Below are positions 12,263 through 24,000 of a stretch of DNA of 64,000 nt, piece by piece. Both the position numbers and the translations under genes were made by a program. The number at the start of each line of letters is the position of its first letter. Position 1 is the stretch's first letter. Under the pieces are notes generated by a model. The model had not been told where the DNA came from, made no database searches, and saw nothing but the letters and a program-made list of their open reading frames with translations. The DNA is from Brachionus rotundiformis (lineage: Eukaryota > Rotifera > Eurotatoria > Ploima > Brachionidae), in the NCBI GenBank assembly GCA_016802295.1, contig JAESIW010000137.1:1107318-1171317 (forward strand). Direction: 5' to 3'.

Positions 12263-13143
12263 TTACAATTTTTGAAAAAATCTTATTTCACGTAATCTAG
12301 GTAAAATTAATATAGTTATTGTAGCACCACTGTAGATACATGTTATAATTTCTATAAATATATTTCTAAGTGTATTTGGAACCATATGATCTGAAACAAA
12401 CAATCTTGAAAGAGGTTTCAACAAATAAAATTATAATTAAAATTAGATAAATAATTTAATAATTTATATTTCTTAAACAATTTTTACTTATTTTCAATAT
12501 TTAATGATACAAATAAAATAAATAATAGTAAAAATTTTAGATATTCAAATTTTGAAAATTAAAATTGACTGTTTAGAATTTTACATATTCTTTAATTGTT
12601 CTTGGGTGTCCATAATCACCATCCAATTTTTCAATCTCTTTAATACTCCAAATTAATTTAGAAATTTTATAATCTTTTTAATAATACTTTTATATTTTCA
12701 AAATAAATAAAAACTTTATATAGATATGACCAAGACTAAAAAGAAATTACACTTCTGCTAAAGCAAACTACTTTTTCATTTGGAAGCAAATAAACTTCAA
12801 GAAAAATACTTAAATTAGCAGACCATGGGTCAGAATTTAGAAAACCAGCTGAATAATAACTTTTAAAAAGAGATAAGCAGCCATTAAATAACTTTTTTCT
12901 TTTAAAAGCTGCTTACGTATTGACTGATTATCAAAAAAAAATGTTTTCTTGCGGTAGCTACACAGTTCCTGTTTTAACGAAGAGACAGATAGCTTAATTA
13001 TGAAAGCACTCTACACCAGAAGAACATTTCAAACCAACATTAATTAAATTAGAATATGCAATAATGAAGAAAAGTATATTAGCCATATTTCTAAAAACCT
13101 GAACCATCTTCTTTTTCCATTGGTCGCAAATATTGAGAAACAT
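12263..13143 (-). CDS. unassigned multi-exon candidate gene, membrane-protein-like
   Basis: Not recognised. On the minus strand a run of open segments is separated by intron-sized gaps. From 13143: MFLNICDQWKKKM..., with a hydrophobic stretch ANILFFIIAYSNLINVGLKC; then NCVATARKHFFLIISQYVSSF near 12960; a block with AGFLNSDPWSANLSIFLEVY near 12800; KLDGDYGHPRTIKEY near 12600; and a last segment with PNTLRNIFIEIITCIYSGA and LPRLREIRFF ending at TAA 12263. Base composition and amino-acid use look coding, and several segments are hydrophobic, so a polytopic membrane protein is possible. I could not make all intron phases agree, so it may be a gene with small exons I misplaced or a decayed gene. 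It converges tail to tail on the SLC7 gene and diverges head to head from WDR3. Confidence 0.3.
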
Positions 13144-13511
13144 AAAAAATCAATATACAAATAATGATGAGAAAATTTACCAAATCTTTAAAATAATAAA
13201 ACATTTATTTAATTATATTAAATTTAATTTCTTATTTATTTGTATTAATAATTATCATAATTAAAAATTATTTTATTAGTGTGTAAATTATTTAAGTAAC
13301 CAAAAATATTTAATAATCAAAATTTTGGTCATCAGTTAACTCTTCTTTTGAAAAAAATACAAAAGTAAAGTTTATATTCTCAAGACACATCTTTATAATT
13401 AACAATGCAAGTTAAAATTTAAATATATGTATATAAATATATATTTTTATTTTATTTTAAATTCACATGTTGGTTATTAAATATTAAAATTTAAACAAAA
13501 AATTTAAAAAT

Positions 13512-16500
13512 ATGGGTTTAACTAAACAATATCTGCGATACGCTGCAACAAACATATTTGGCGTAGTTGGCACATCCCGGTCAAACATACGCCTCATAAA
13601 GTTCAAAGGAACAACGGGTAAATACGCTGCCGTAGCAGCTTGTGAATATGTTTTTATTTGGGATCTTAAGAAATCCGAATGTGTCCTTAAGCTGACCAGT
13701 GACAAGCCATCTGAAGTGACTTGCTTAGAACAGGACGAGGCTAACATAAATCGTTTAGCAGTGGGCTATTTGGACGGATCAGTACGAGTATTTGATCTAA
13801 AACAAAAACCACCATATGCAAATGACTACGAAACCCAACTAAGTCTTGACCAAGAGTGCATCAACTCTTACCTAACATTTAATGGTCACAAAACAGCCAT
13901 TACTAGCCTAAATTTTGACTCAAATGGGGTTCGACTAGTCTCAGGCTCGAAAGACACTGACATAGTCATTTGGGACTTGGTTGGTGAGTGCGGTCTTTTT
14001 CGCCTTAAGGGACACAAGTCGCCCATCACCAAGGCTATCTTCATGACCAAAAGAAACTTGTTGATTTCATCGGCCAAAGATATGCTGGTCAAATTCTGGG
14101 ATCTTGACACCAGACACTGTTTTAAAACCATTGTGACTCATAGATCTGAAGTTAATGATCTGATGCTACTAAATGAGGATAGCAGATTGATAACTGGTTG
14201 CCATGACAACGAGCTCCGAGTTTTTGAGCTCACATACAAGGACGTGGAAAAAGAGCCTGGTCAAATTGAAGAGCCTAATCTTAAAAAGCTTAAAATAAGC
14301 GATGAAGAAAGCGATGAAATAGAGGAGGACTCGCTTAGCTCGGTTCTAGAATGTAACTTAATTGGATCTTTAATTAGAGAAAGTAAGGACCCATTGAGCC
14401 AATTGAGAATTGATCCATCTATGAATGTGTTTTCATCTCATTCCAGCAATGAAAAACACCTCGAACTTTATAAAATAAATTCAGATGAAGAGATTAAAAA
14501 GCGTCTTGCCAAAAAACTTAAAAAGCAAAAGCGTAAAGTTGCCAATACTGACCTAGCTGAATGCACTACTGAGCCAGAATCGGTCAGTATAGAAAAAACC
14601 GTGAATGATGAATTTACTAGAATTTGTATGCTTAAGACCAAGCATAACATAAAGTATGTAGATTTGTTTTGTGAAAGTGAAAAAAAGCATTTGGCAAAGT
14701 TAAAAAGTGGAGATGACCAACAAGAAGAGTACTTGTTCGATTGTAAAATAGGATGTTTATTACAAAATAACATGATTGAGGTTTATTCGTGTAAAGTGAC
14801 CAGAAAAATAAACAGTCTGCACACAGCTAGCCTTGTGTATACAATTGACATGCCTGGACATCGAACAGATGTTCGCACTTTGGCATTTAGCTCCGATTCG
14901 ACGGCTTTTATCACTGCAAGCGGTGATTCGATGAAAGTCTGGAACAGAATGAGCTTGAGTTGTATCAGAACTTTTAAATGTGACTATGCTCTTTGCTGTT
15001 TGTTTTTGTATGATGATAACCACGTGTTAATTGGTACCAAAGTAACCATTCATCGAAAATAAGATAAATTTTTTCTAAATTTTATTTAAGAATGGTAAAA
15101 TTCAACTGTTTAATATAAATTTGGCTTCGATGATGGAAAATGTTATTGCTCATGATGACGACACAGCAATATGGTCTTTGGCATTAGTACCAGATAAGGT
15201 AGATACGAATAAATGTTTGTTGTTAATTGTGTAAGTTTTTTTTTCCTTTAAGACTGGTTTTGTGAGTGCTGGAGCTGACAAAACAGTCAGATTTTGGAAC
15301 TTTGAACTAGTGGATGATGAAGAATCAAAAACAAAGTAAGTGGAAAATAATTAAGTTATTTTAGTATTTTTAAATTTTACAGGAGAAAAAATTTTTGTAT
15401 TCTCAAAGTAAACTTAATAATCTATTTAATTTTTTAATTCGTTTAATAAGCTAATAAATAAGATGGTAACTTGGAAATAATTTTTTTTCAATTGGCAATT
15501 TTAGGTGAATTAATCATGTTAAGAAAAAACATATAATGTAATTTATTTCTAAAATTTTAAATTATAAATTTTGAATTTATTAATTTCCTTAGATACTTGC
15601 TGGTCTTGATTTTAAAAAATAATCATCAAATATTTTACTTTTTTTAAGATAATGTCAAAAATCTTAAATTTAAACTAATGGTCCTTGTATCATTTTCAAA
15701 ACTGTACAGGACCTATAAAACATAATAAAAGTGATTCAATTAAATTCGAATTGCTCTAATTTAAAAATTATTCAAAATATTGAATCACTAATTAATAATA
15801 AAAAATAAATTAACTAACTTTTTAGTTAGGTTTTATATTTAAATTCAAATTTCAAATATATTTCTGGTAGATAAATTAATTCAATATGGTCAAGCTATTT
15901 ATTTAAATATCTCGATTAATTTCTTAAATTAACATTTCAAAAAGTTCTTAATAATTGATAAAAAAATTTGATTCATTTTCTCTTTAGAAAGCGACTATCC
16001 TTTAACCATCTAAAGACTTTAAAACTGGACGATGATGTTTTATGCATTAAAATAAGGTATGATTTAATAAACAAAACTAAATAAACAAACTATCTACTTT
16101 GCTAAAATCGCAGTCCAAATGGTAGATTGATCGCTGTGGCTCTCTTGGACACTACTGTGAAAGTTTTCTTCGTAGATTCCTTAAAAGTATTCATTTTAAA
16201 CTCAAATCCTGATTTTACAAACTTAATCAATCACAAATTTTAAAGCTATTTTTAAATCTGTATGGCCACAAACAGCCAGTTCTTAGCATGGATATATCTT
16301 TTGACAATCGACTAATTGTAACTGGTTCAGCAGACCGGCACCTTAAAATATGGGGCCTTGATTTTGGTGATTGCCATCGGTCACTATTCGCTCATGAAGA
16401 CAGTATAATGAGTGTACAATTTGTTGGCAAGACTCATTATGTTTTCACAGTTGGAAAAGATGGAAAACTCAAAGAATGGGATGCAGACAAATTCGAGAGG

Positions 16501-17578
16501 ATTATAACTCTTGATGTACTTAAGTAAATGGTTTATAATTTAAAGCTAAATTGTAAATTTAGGGTCATTTGGCCGAAATTTGGGCTCTAAATGTAAGTGC
16601 TGATGGCAAATATGTTCTTACAGCTTCTCATGATAAATCTATCAGGCTTTGGCAAAAAACAAATGAGCTGCTTGTTTTGGAAGACGAAAGAGAAAATGTA
16701 AATTGAAAATAAATAAAGATAAATTTAAAAGTATAAATATTTTTTTAACTTAATATAATTAGGAAAAAGAAGAGCAATATGAGAATGAAATTCCCAAAGA
16801 GGAGCAGGTAATCGCTGGCGAAACAAACAACGAAACAGGCTTGGCCACTATTAAAACCATAGAAACTCTAAAATCAGCTGAAAAAATTATTGAGTCACTA
16901 AATATTTATTTGGAAGAGGAAAACAAATTTCAAATGTACCAAGAAGCAATTAGTAAATGTCAAACTCAGGAAGATAAAGATAAGGTACTTAAAAAAAGAA
17001 GATAAATTTCAATTAAAGCTGGAAAATTTTTTTAGATAAAAATTGATCCAAAGCATCCATTATTGGTCGCTTTGAATGATATTGGCGCCGAGGACTATAT
17101 CCTTCAGACTTTAAAAAAAACCAAATCTAGTGAAATCGAAACAACTCTACTTGTTCTTGACTTTGAATATGTAAAAATTTTACTTCAGCTGCTATGCAAG
17201 TTTATCAAAGAGTCCAAAGAGATAGAGCTTTGTATTCGCTGTGCTGTATTTTTATTAAAGTATTAAATTTTAAGATTAGATAAAAATATATATATGGTAA
17301 AAATTTTATTTAGAATAAATTATGGTCAAATAACAACTACTCAGAGTTTATTACCACTAATCGAACAATTGAGAGCAATTTGCTACAAACAAGGAAGTTA
17401 TATTAGAGACACAATCGGCTTTAATCTATCAGCGGTCAAGTTTTTAAAGCAAAAAGTCGAGGAGAACGATCAAATTCGTTTATTTTCGGATGTTAGTTCC
17501 AAGTACAAAGAGAAAACAAAAAAGAAACAAAAAAAAGTCGCCTTAGTTAATCTAAAATCAGCTGCTTCGGTCAGCTAA
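13512..17578 (+). CDS. WDR3: WD-repeat protein WDR3 / Utp12 (Dip2), small-subunit processome
   Basis: Ten exons: 13512-15041, 15091-15198, 15253-15335, 15988-16056, 16114-16186, 16246-16515, 16563-16697, 16763-16984, 17036-17259, 17314-17578. All phases agree and total 993 codons (992 residues; human WDR3 is 943). Seen: two sets of WD40 repeats (for example SGSKDTDIVIWDL, SSAKDMLVKFWDL, SAGADKTVRFWNF, TASHDKSIRLW), the near-invariant ADRHLKIWGLDFGDCHRSLF block, and the C-terminal Utp12 domain from exon 9 (LVLDFEYVKILLQLL, NYGQITTTQSLLPLIEQLR) ending in a Lys-rich tail. A charged linker at about residues 245-270 and 325-345 contains KKRLAKKLKKQKRK, a likely nucleolar signal. Known: Utp12 is part of the UtpB subcomplex that binds U3 snoRNA/pre-rRNA and is needed for 18S rRNA maturation. 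Intron 3 (about 650 bases) is the only long one. Confidence 0.95.
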
Positions 17579-17595
17579 TCTTATCTATCTTTTTT

Positions 17596-17601
17596 AATAA
17601 A
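17596..17601 (+). terminator. polyadenylation signal of WDR3
   Basis: AATAAA 18 bases after the WDR3 stop codon. Confidence 0.45.
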
Positions 17602-18200
17602 AAATTAATTATAAATATTCCTCATTTTTGTTATATTTTAAATGATCAAAAAATTAAATAACCGAGATCCATTGATTTTTAGAATAGTGTTATCACTTAT
17701 CTAATTATCTTACTAGTGCTTCTTGACCAATATGTTCCAATTTCTATATTTCTGATAACTCAAGTCTGTTGCAAAAAATAAAATTAGGTAGATGATTCTG
17801 CACAGTTATGAAACTGTTTCGTACAATTTTTTTGTGCAAAAATCAAAGAAATTTAATTTTTACATATTTAACCAACAAATTAGTAAGCACAAATTTTTTG
17901 TGGTGAATTAAAATTAAAAAATGTCTTATAAAATACATTCAAATGGTGAATTTAGAATTATATATTAATTATAAATAAAAGGACTTGCTAAAAAATTAAC
18001 AAAAAAATCTATTTTAATTTAATTTTGACCCAAATAAACTTTTAAAAAACGACCAACAAGAGCCATAAAAGAACAAATTATGTTTTGTTTTGAATTTACT
18101 AATGGCGGGATACACAAGACTTAGATAATCTATTTGGTGCATATGGATCAATTTTAAATGACAATGGATAAATGAAAAATCAACTTTTCTTTAAAGATAA

Positions 18201-18743
18201 AAGAACATAGAGAAATAAGGTCCTGAACGTGACCATTCAATTTAAAAATTTAAAAAATTTAAAAATTCAAAGTGCAATTTCTCTGTCAATTTTTAGAGTT
18301 TTCCTGCACTTCAAAAGCCAAAGTTCTAAGAATTTAGTGCTTTATAAGCGACTAAAATTTTGTTTTGATATGTTAAGGATTGAGTTAAATATTTGACTTT
18401 GAAATATCGAAAAAAACGCGTTTTTCGCACTTTTTCAAAGTCGAAATTTTCTATGTTCCTGAAGAGTGACCACAACCTCCAAGTAGTATGTTAAAGAGCA
18501 TCTAGTGAGCTTGCCTTTGAGTACTCGGGGTCCTCGGTAGGCCAAAGGAACATAGAGAAATAAGGTCCTGAACGTGACCATTCATTTTAAAAATTTAAAA
18601 AATTTAAAAATTCAAAGTGCAATTTCTCTGTCAATTTTTAGAGTTTTCCTGCACTTCAAAAGCCAAAGTTCTCAGAATTTAGTGCTTTATAAGCGACTTA
18701 AATTTTGTTTTGATATGTTAAGGATTGAGTTAAATATTTGAGT
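18201..18743. repeat. direct repeat, two copies of about 200 bp offset by 345 bp
   Basis: 18201-18396 recurs at 18545-18741 with only a few differences. Shared words include GAACATAGAGAAATAAGG, TCCTGAACGTGACCATTCA, TTAGAGTTTTCCTGCACTTC and TTTATAAGCGACT. The spacer (18397-18544) holds GC-richer blocks (AACGCGTTTTTCGCAC; ACTCGGGGTCCTCGGTAGGCC) and a partial echo of the unit start (TCTATGTTCCTGAAGAGTGACC). This looks like 1.6 copies of a 345-bp tandem unit, i.e. a fragment of a satellite or a local tandem duplication. Confidence 0.75.
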
Positions 18744-19044
18744 TATTATTTTAAACTTCGTCAATTCTGTTAGCCTGTGAACACGCCATATAGCTGACAT
18801 TATGAAAGATCAGAATTAGTTACTCTTTTTAATTTTTATTTGTTTAAATTGTTTTATTAGTATTGTTTAGATAAAAAAAATTAAGCTTTAAATTAATTAA
18901 AGTTTTTTATTTATGCCAAAAACGATATATAAACATGGAAGAAAATAGTATATTCTTAAATCGAATATTTTAATTTAATTCAAAAAATAATTAATCCAAA
19001 AAAAATTAATACAAATTTTAACCATTGTGGAAAAAAAATCAAAG

Positions 19045-19831
19045 TTATAAAAATTCCTTGATAGCAATCTTTTGATTAACAAAAAAATCATTTAAATCAA
19101 TGCATGTTGTATCGGAACAACAAAACAGTTGAACATCCAAATTTCTATTATCTCCTATTGCCTTAACTTTAGCCCAAAAAAATTTAAACTTTAATTTTGC
19201 TTTTGAAAGAGTATCTTGAATTCTTGGCAAATCGGATTTAATTAAGATATTTGACAATCTAAACAGACAAAAGCTTGGCACATAGTTCAAATATTCTTCT
19301 CTTATCAAATATAAGTCTTTCAAACATAAGACTTCTTTTCCTTTGAAATCGAGAAACTCTACCTTTAAATAAAAAATTTTAAATTCTATCTATTAAAAAA
19401 TAAATCAAATCATTTTACTTCATATGTGGCTAGTTCTAGATTGTCTGTATTATTTGATTTAATAACTTTAGCTCTGAGCCACAGACCACACATGTTACTT
19501 CGAGCAATGACTATTTGTCCAGTTGAAAATATTGTTGATTTTTCGGGCAAAAATTTTTTATCTGCATAATAATTGCTTTTTTATTTTAGTTTTAATTATA
19601 AAAAAATAAAATTTGAAAATATCTACTTAATTAAATTGGTAAGTTTTGAAATATTGGTATAATCAAGTTCATTGTTGTTTCTGTCCACTCCTCCTATTAT
19701 GGTAGCTTCAAATGTATCATTGCCAATGTATCGCACATTATTTAAAAACACAAAATTGTTTAATAATTTTTTGTGAGTTTCAAAGCATTCATAATAGATC
19801 TTGACGCTCTTTGAAGTTGATGGTACCAGAA
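19045..19831 (-). CDS. Tudor-domain protein, 5' part not found
   Basis: Three phase-consistent exons: 19831-19627, 19575-19419 and 19362-19045. The first begins in phase 1, so at least one upstream exon is missing. Seen: an extended Tudor (SND1-like) arrangement. A hydrophobic/acidic lead-in ends SKLTNLINNYYADKKFLP; then GQIVIARSNMCGLWLRAKV starts the Tudor barrel, VEFLDFKGKEVLCLKDL is the strand pair that in active domains reads VxFxDYGN, and a closing segment follows (CLFRLSNILIKSDLP). The aromatic cage looks incomplete: the FLDF tract keeps aromatics but the usual YGN turn is FKG, so methyl-arginine binding may be weak or lost. Order and spacing recall the single eTudor of TDRKH/Papi, but no KH domain is visible upstream. 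It may be a 3' gene remnant or a gene with a distant first exon. Part of it is duplicated at 29.2 kb. Confidence 0.6.
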
Positions 19832-21095
19832 CTAATTGGAATAGAAATGGATTTTAAATAAACATATCTTCCAAACTTTAATTAATGCTACCAGTAGTAA
19901 CTACAAACTGGTACCATTTTTATATGTATTTTGCAAAATTTTTGATGAAATCAAAATTCAATCTTTGTTTGCTTAATACTTGAAACTACAAATTTGAGTT
20001 GTATCATTTATTTTTGTTTAAGTAATAAAAGTGTTTTAATAAATTAAAATTGTCTAAATATTACATTTTTATTAATCATTTTGGTTTTTGGGTGAATAAA
20101 ATATTAAATTAAACGAAAGTTCTATTACTTCAAAATAGTTTCTTAACATTAAACTTGATTATAATTATTTTTTTCTCAATAATAGAATAATCATTATTTA
20201 AAAGTCTAAAAGGGTTTTAAATATGTAATAAAATAAGAAAATTGTCTGTTTAAATTAAATTGTCCCAATAAACAATTAAAATTTTTTTAATATTAATTTT
20301 GTCTGGTAATGATAATTGGTTGAAGACTTTTTAACTGAGAGAACTCAGCGGATCGGACTTGGGGATTATGTCTCGAGATGGTCAAATGTATTATGAATTA
20401 GAGTTTTGCAATGATCTGTACTTCTACTTTTTGTTATGTCCATAAATGACCTCGCTGGCCGCACCTTTAAAAGAATGGACTGATAAATCTATGATAAAGC
20501 GATTCTGTAGAAATATCTAGATTCAATGGATATATGTGTGGCGAATGGAACTATATGCTAATAAGTGCAATTACAGTTATATTTAAGTTAAACATTTTGG
20601 CAAACTAAATGCAAATCATACCATATGTTGTCAAGCATAGAGTGCGAGAGAAATCTGAGGGTTATGGATGGTCTTGTCAGATTTTATAGTGGACCCGTCA
20701 AGTTAAAAGGGCATGTGCTAAAATGAGTAGAGTAGACTATGCAGTGCAGGTATTGATTAGTGAATGGATTAGAAAAATTAAACCTGGTCAGGGATCTGGT
20801 AAATAGATCAGTAATCAATGATCCAACTGCGACAATAAGAGGCAAAAGTATCAGAAACCAGAGAGAAATTTTCCTTGCACAAAGAAATGATTTTGCAGAT
20901 GCAGTGAGCGCTAGACATGCCTTTTTTTTAAAGAGAGTAGGAACAGGTTATCCCAAAATGTGATTCCAAAATGGAACCTAATGCCTAATGGTGGCGGTGA
21001 ACTCAAGCATTCTTCATGGTATGTGTCGCAGCAAGAATTACTACTTATGATCCAGAAGCCAAAATTAGTTCAATTATCTACTTTAAAATTTCATA
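19832..21095. other. gap between the two Tudor genes, partly LINE-derived
   Basis: 19832-20340 is AT-rich with no coding frame I can support, although missing 5' exons of the 19-kb Tudor gene would have to be here or beyond. 20400-20963 is a reverse-transcriptase remnant, listed separately. Confidence 0.45.
20400..20963 (+). mobile_element. non-LTR retrotransposon remnant (3' part of reverse-transcriptase ORF)
   Basis: Decayed, with several stops and frame changes, but family landmarks can be read in order: WRMELYANKCNY near 20540, as in the W.M.LN..KC tract of CR1/Jockey-type reverse transcriptases, followed by HFGKLNANHT; then, in the open frame 20760-20963, TIRGKSIRNQRE and ARHAFFLKRV, which correspond to the RGH...R..FF..RV tract near the C-terminus of such proteins. 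The locally higher GC fits an inserted sequence. No terminal repeats or target-site duplication seen. Confidence 0.5.
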
Positions 21096-24000
21096 TTATA
21101 TAATGATTTTTAAAATATTTTTTTTCATCTTATCCAGTTTAATAAATATTTTTTTAAAAAAATCATGTTTACTTTCAGTTCGTTTTTTGTGATAAAGATG
21201 ACACATTTTTTTATTGCAGTATCCAAATTGGTTAAACTGTTCACATATGTCTTTCTCATACAAAGTTTCTTTTAGTGACAATAATTAAGCTGCACAAATT
21301 AAGCAAAAAATAAAGTTTACCATATCCATACATATACGACTCCCCATTTTGTTCATTAAAACCATAGAAATTTTTTGCCGAATGGTATTCTTCAGCCTTG
21401 GGGTCCCATTTTTCAAACAAAAGATCATCTACAGTCTTTGTAGACTCCTTAAGCAAAGGTTCTGTCGAATTTTCTTTTTGGTTTGATGGCTTAGCCTCTT
21501 CTTTTGTTCCATTACTCATCTTTTCAGCTCCACTTTCAGTACCAGTCACAAAAGAAGTACAATCGTCAATAAACATTTTGATTCTTTCATTCTTATAATT
21601 ATCATCCTCATTTGGCAAGTCAATTTTTAATGGTTTCGTAATGCTTTTATTTTGAAAGCATCCAAAACAGCTAGCTGACTCAAAATGCTCAATATCAATG
21701 TTATTTTCATTAAGTTTTTTTTCCTCTAATGACAAGTCTTTTAAATTAAACGAAAACTCATTTTCATTTATATCATAAGCATTTAAAAAGTTGAGCTCCA
21801 AGGATTTTTTAAAATGGTAGGTCAGTTCATTTTTGTCAGATTTGACCAAAGCCTTGAAGAAATCGTAGTTGGCCACCGAGTTGGCAAAACAGTTTAGAGC
21901 CAAATCAGTCCAAGACTTGCAAAAATCGCTGTTCAATTTACTGAAAATAGTTATCGCTGGCACTATTGTAAATTGTTTGGTCATTGGGTATAGGTTGGAA
22001 AGTTTTAAATAGTCACACGTGCCATAATCAATGTAGATAAGTCTTATCAAGTTCTTATCCAAATTTGTAATTTTGGCCCTGTACCATAATTTATCTCGTG
22101 GACTGTAGGCTACACATATTGAATTTAAAAATACGAAATCATATTTTTTTTTTGCTGCAAATCGCGCTAGATAATGCTCATTTTTTTCATAAAATTCTGT
22201 CAAACTATTCTCAAATAGGTCGTATTCAGTGAAATTTTCATCTAGTACATTTACATAGAATTCATTAGCTGAGTAAATTTCACAAATTTTAAACAAAAAA
22301 GTGCTATCTGAATCAAGCCTGATCATCTTAGGGGGCAAATCATCCACTGTAAAGCGATATTTTTCACCATATTTGAACCTAAAACAACCAATTAGGCTAC
22401 TTTTGCTAATTTTATCTGACTCAGGATATTTTGTTTTATTGGGTTCTGATCCTTCGGGAAAAAAATCTGTAAAACCAAAGTAATTTTTTAACTCTTGGAT
22501 TCTTTCTTGGTATTTTTCGGCTATGACCAAGTTATTTTCTATTATGGCCAAACCTCTTGCCTTTAAATATTCCAAAGCATCTTGTTTCTATAAGCAATAA
22601 TTAAGCTTTGCTTAGAACTAAATTTAAAATACAAACCTCATGGTCCAGCCTAATCTCGATGTGACAAAAATTGATAGGCCATTTTCTGACCATTAATGTC
22701 TCTATTTTTGACCATCTATAGAGTGCCAAGTCTGAAAATTCGCTAATCGCCTTGTCACTCCAGTCGTTTCTGTCATCACTAGGCATTGCCTACATGAAAT
22801 GTTTTTTTTTCATTTAATTGATTTGAAAATTAAATTTTACCATGGCCAACGATACTGGTAATGCAAATACTGACTCTTTGTAAAAGAAATCATCCAAAAA
22901 TCGGATATCTTTAAAGCCTAATGTTTCACTGTTTCCGTAATCTATGTACAGAACTTCAGCGGTTTTATCTGCCAAACAAAACAAAATTTTTAGTTAATTT
23001 TTGAAAGTTTTCCAGTTTTCATTAACATGATCAGAAATATAGACTCAAAATATTGATAAATTATTTAATAAAATAATGTATTTTATTGATCTTTATTTTT
23101 TAATATGTATTTTTTTATATTTTGTCACCAAAAAAATTTCCAATAGTATAATTCAGTTGACTCAAGAACTAATACTAAAAATGGCAATTTGTTCGATTTT
23201 GACAAAAACAGAAGTTTTAAATAATAATTAAAGAATCAAGAATATATACTAAACTAAAAAAATGAGTAAAAATATTATTTATTCAGAATTATTTAAGAAG
23301 AATTTGTAAATGAGTAAATGAGTTGCTTGAAATTTCATGAGAAAAAATAAAAAAATGATCTAATAAATTAAAATTAGTAAATATTGAAATTTCTTTCTTA
23401 AGATTGACTTTCTTTTGACTAAACAATTCTTTATTAATTCATTTTATTGACTGTAAAAGCAAGACAAATAAAATATGATTATTTAATATGCTTTTAGATG
23501 ATATCGACTCTTTAATCAGCGGGTGTAATGAGTGATCTGTGGATAAGAAAATGTGAGACTTCAAGTTTTAGTCTAGAATAATATATGCTTCAGAATGGTT
23601 ATGACTTGTTTAGAGAACGGTAAAGTTCATTTTGTACCAGAATCCTGGATTTAGAATCGGAACATTTGGTCAATTCTTCATAGCATTAAGTTTTAGACAC
23701 AGATGGTTGTTAATTTACTATATATAAGTCTAGTAAGGCCTCATTTAGAGTATGCCATCCCTATATAGTCCTCATATCAACAAAAAGATTAAAAGAGGTA
23801 CGTGTATTTTTAGCGCTTTTAATAATTTACGTTTGGTGATTTGGTTATTAAGTTTTACCAAACTAGCCATATGAAAAATTATGACATATATTTAGACTCA
23901 AAAGCAATATTGATCACACCCAGTTGGTAATTTCCATCCAATTTTCCAAAAAAATTTACAAAAGGAAATAAAAAGAGACTCTTAAAATTATGTTGCAAAT

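Larger units (their letters stand above)
17579..19044. other. intergenic with a duplicated non-coding unit
   Basis: Convergent gap between WDR3 and the small Tudor gene. No supported coding frame. The middle holds the direct repeat listed separately; the rest is plain AT-rich sequence. Confidence 0.55.
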
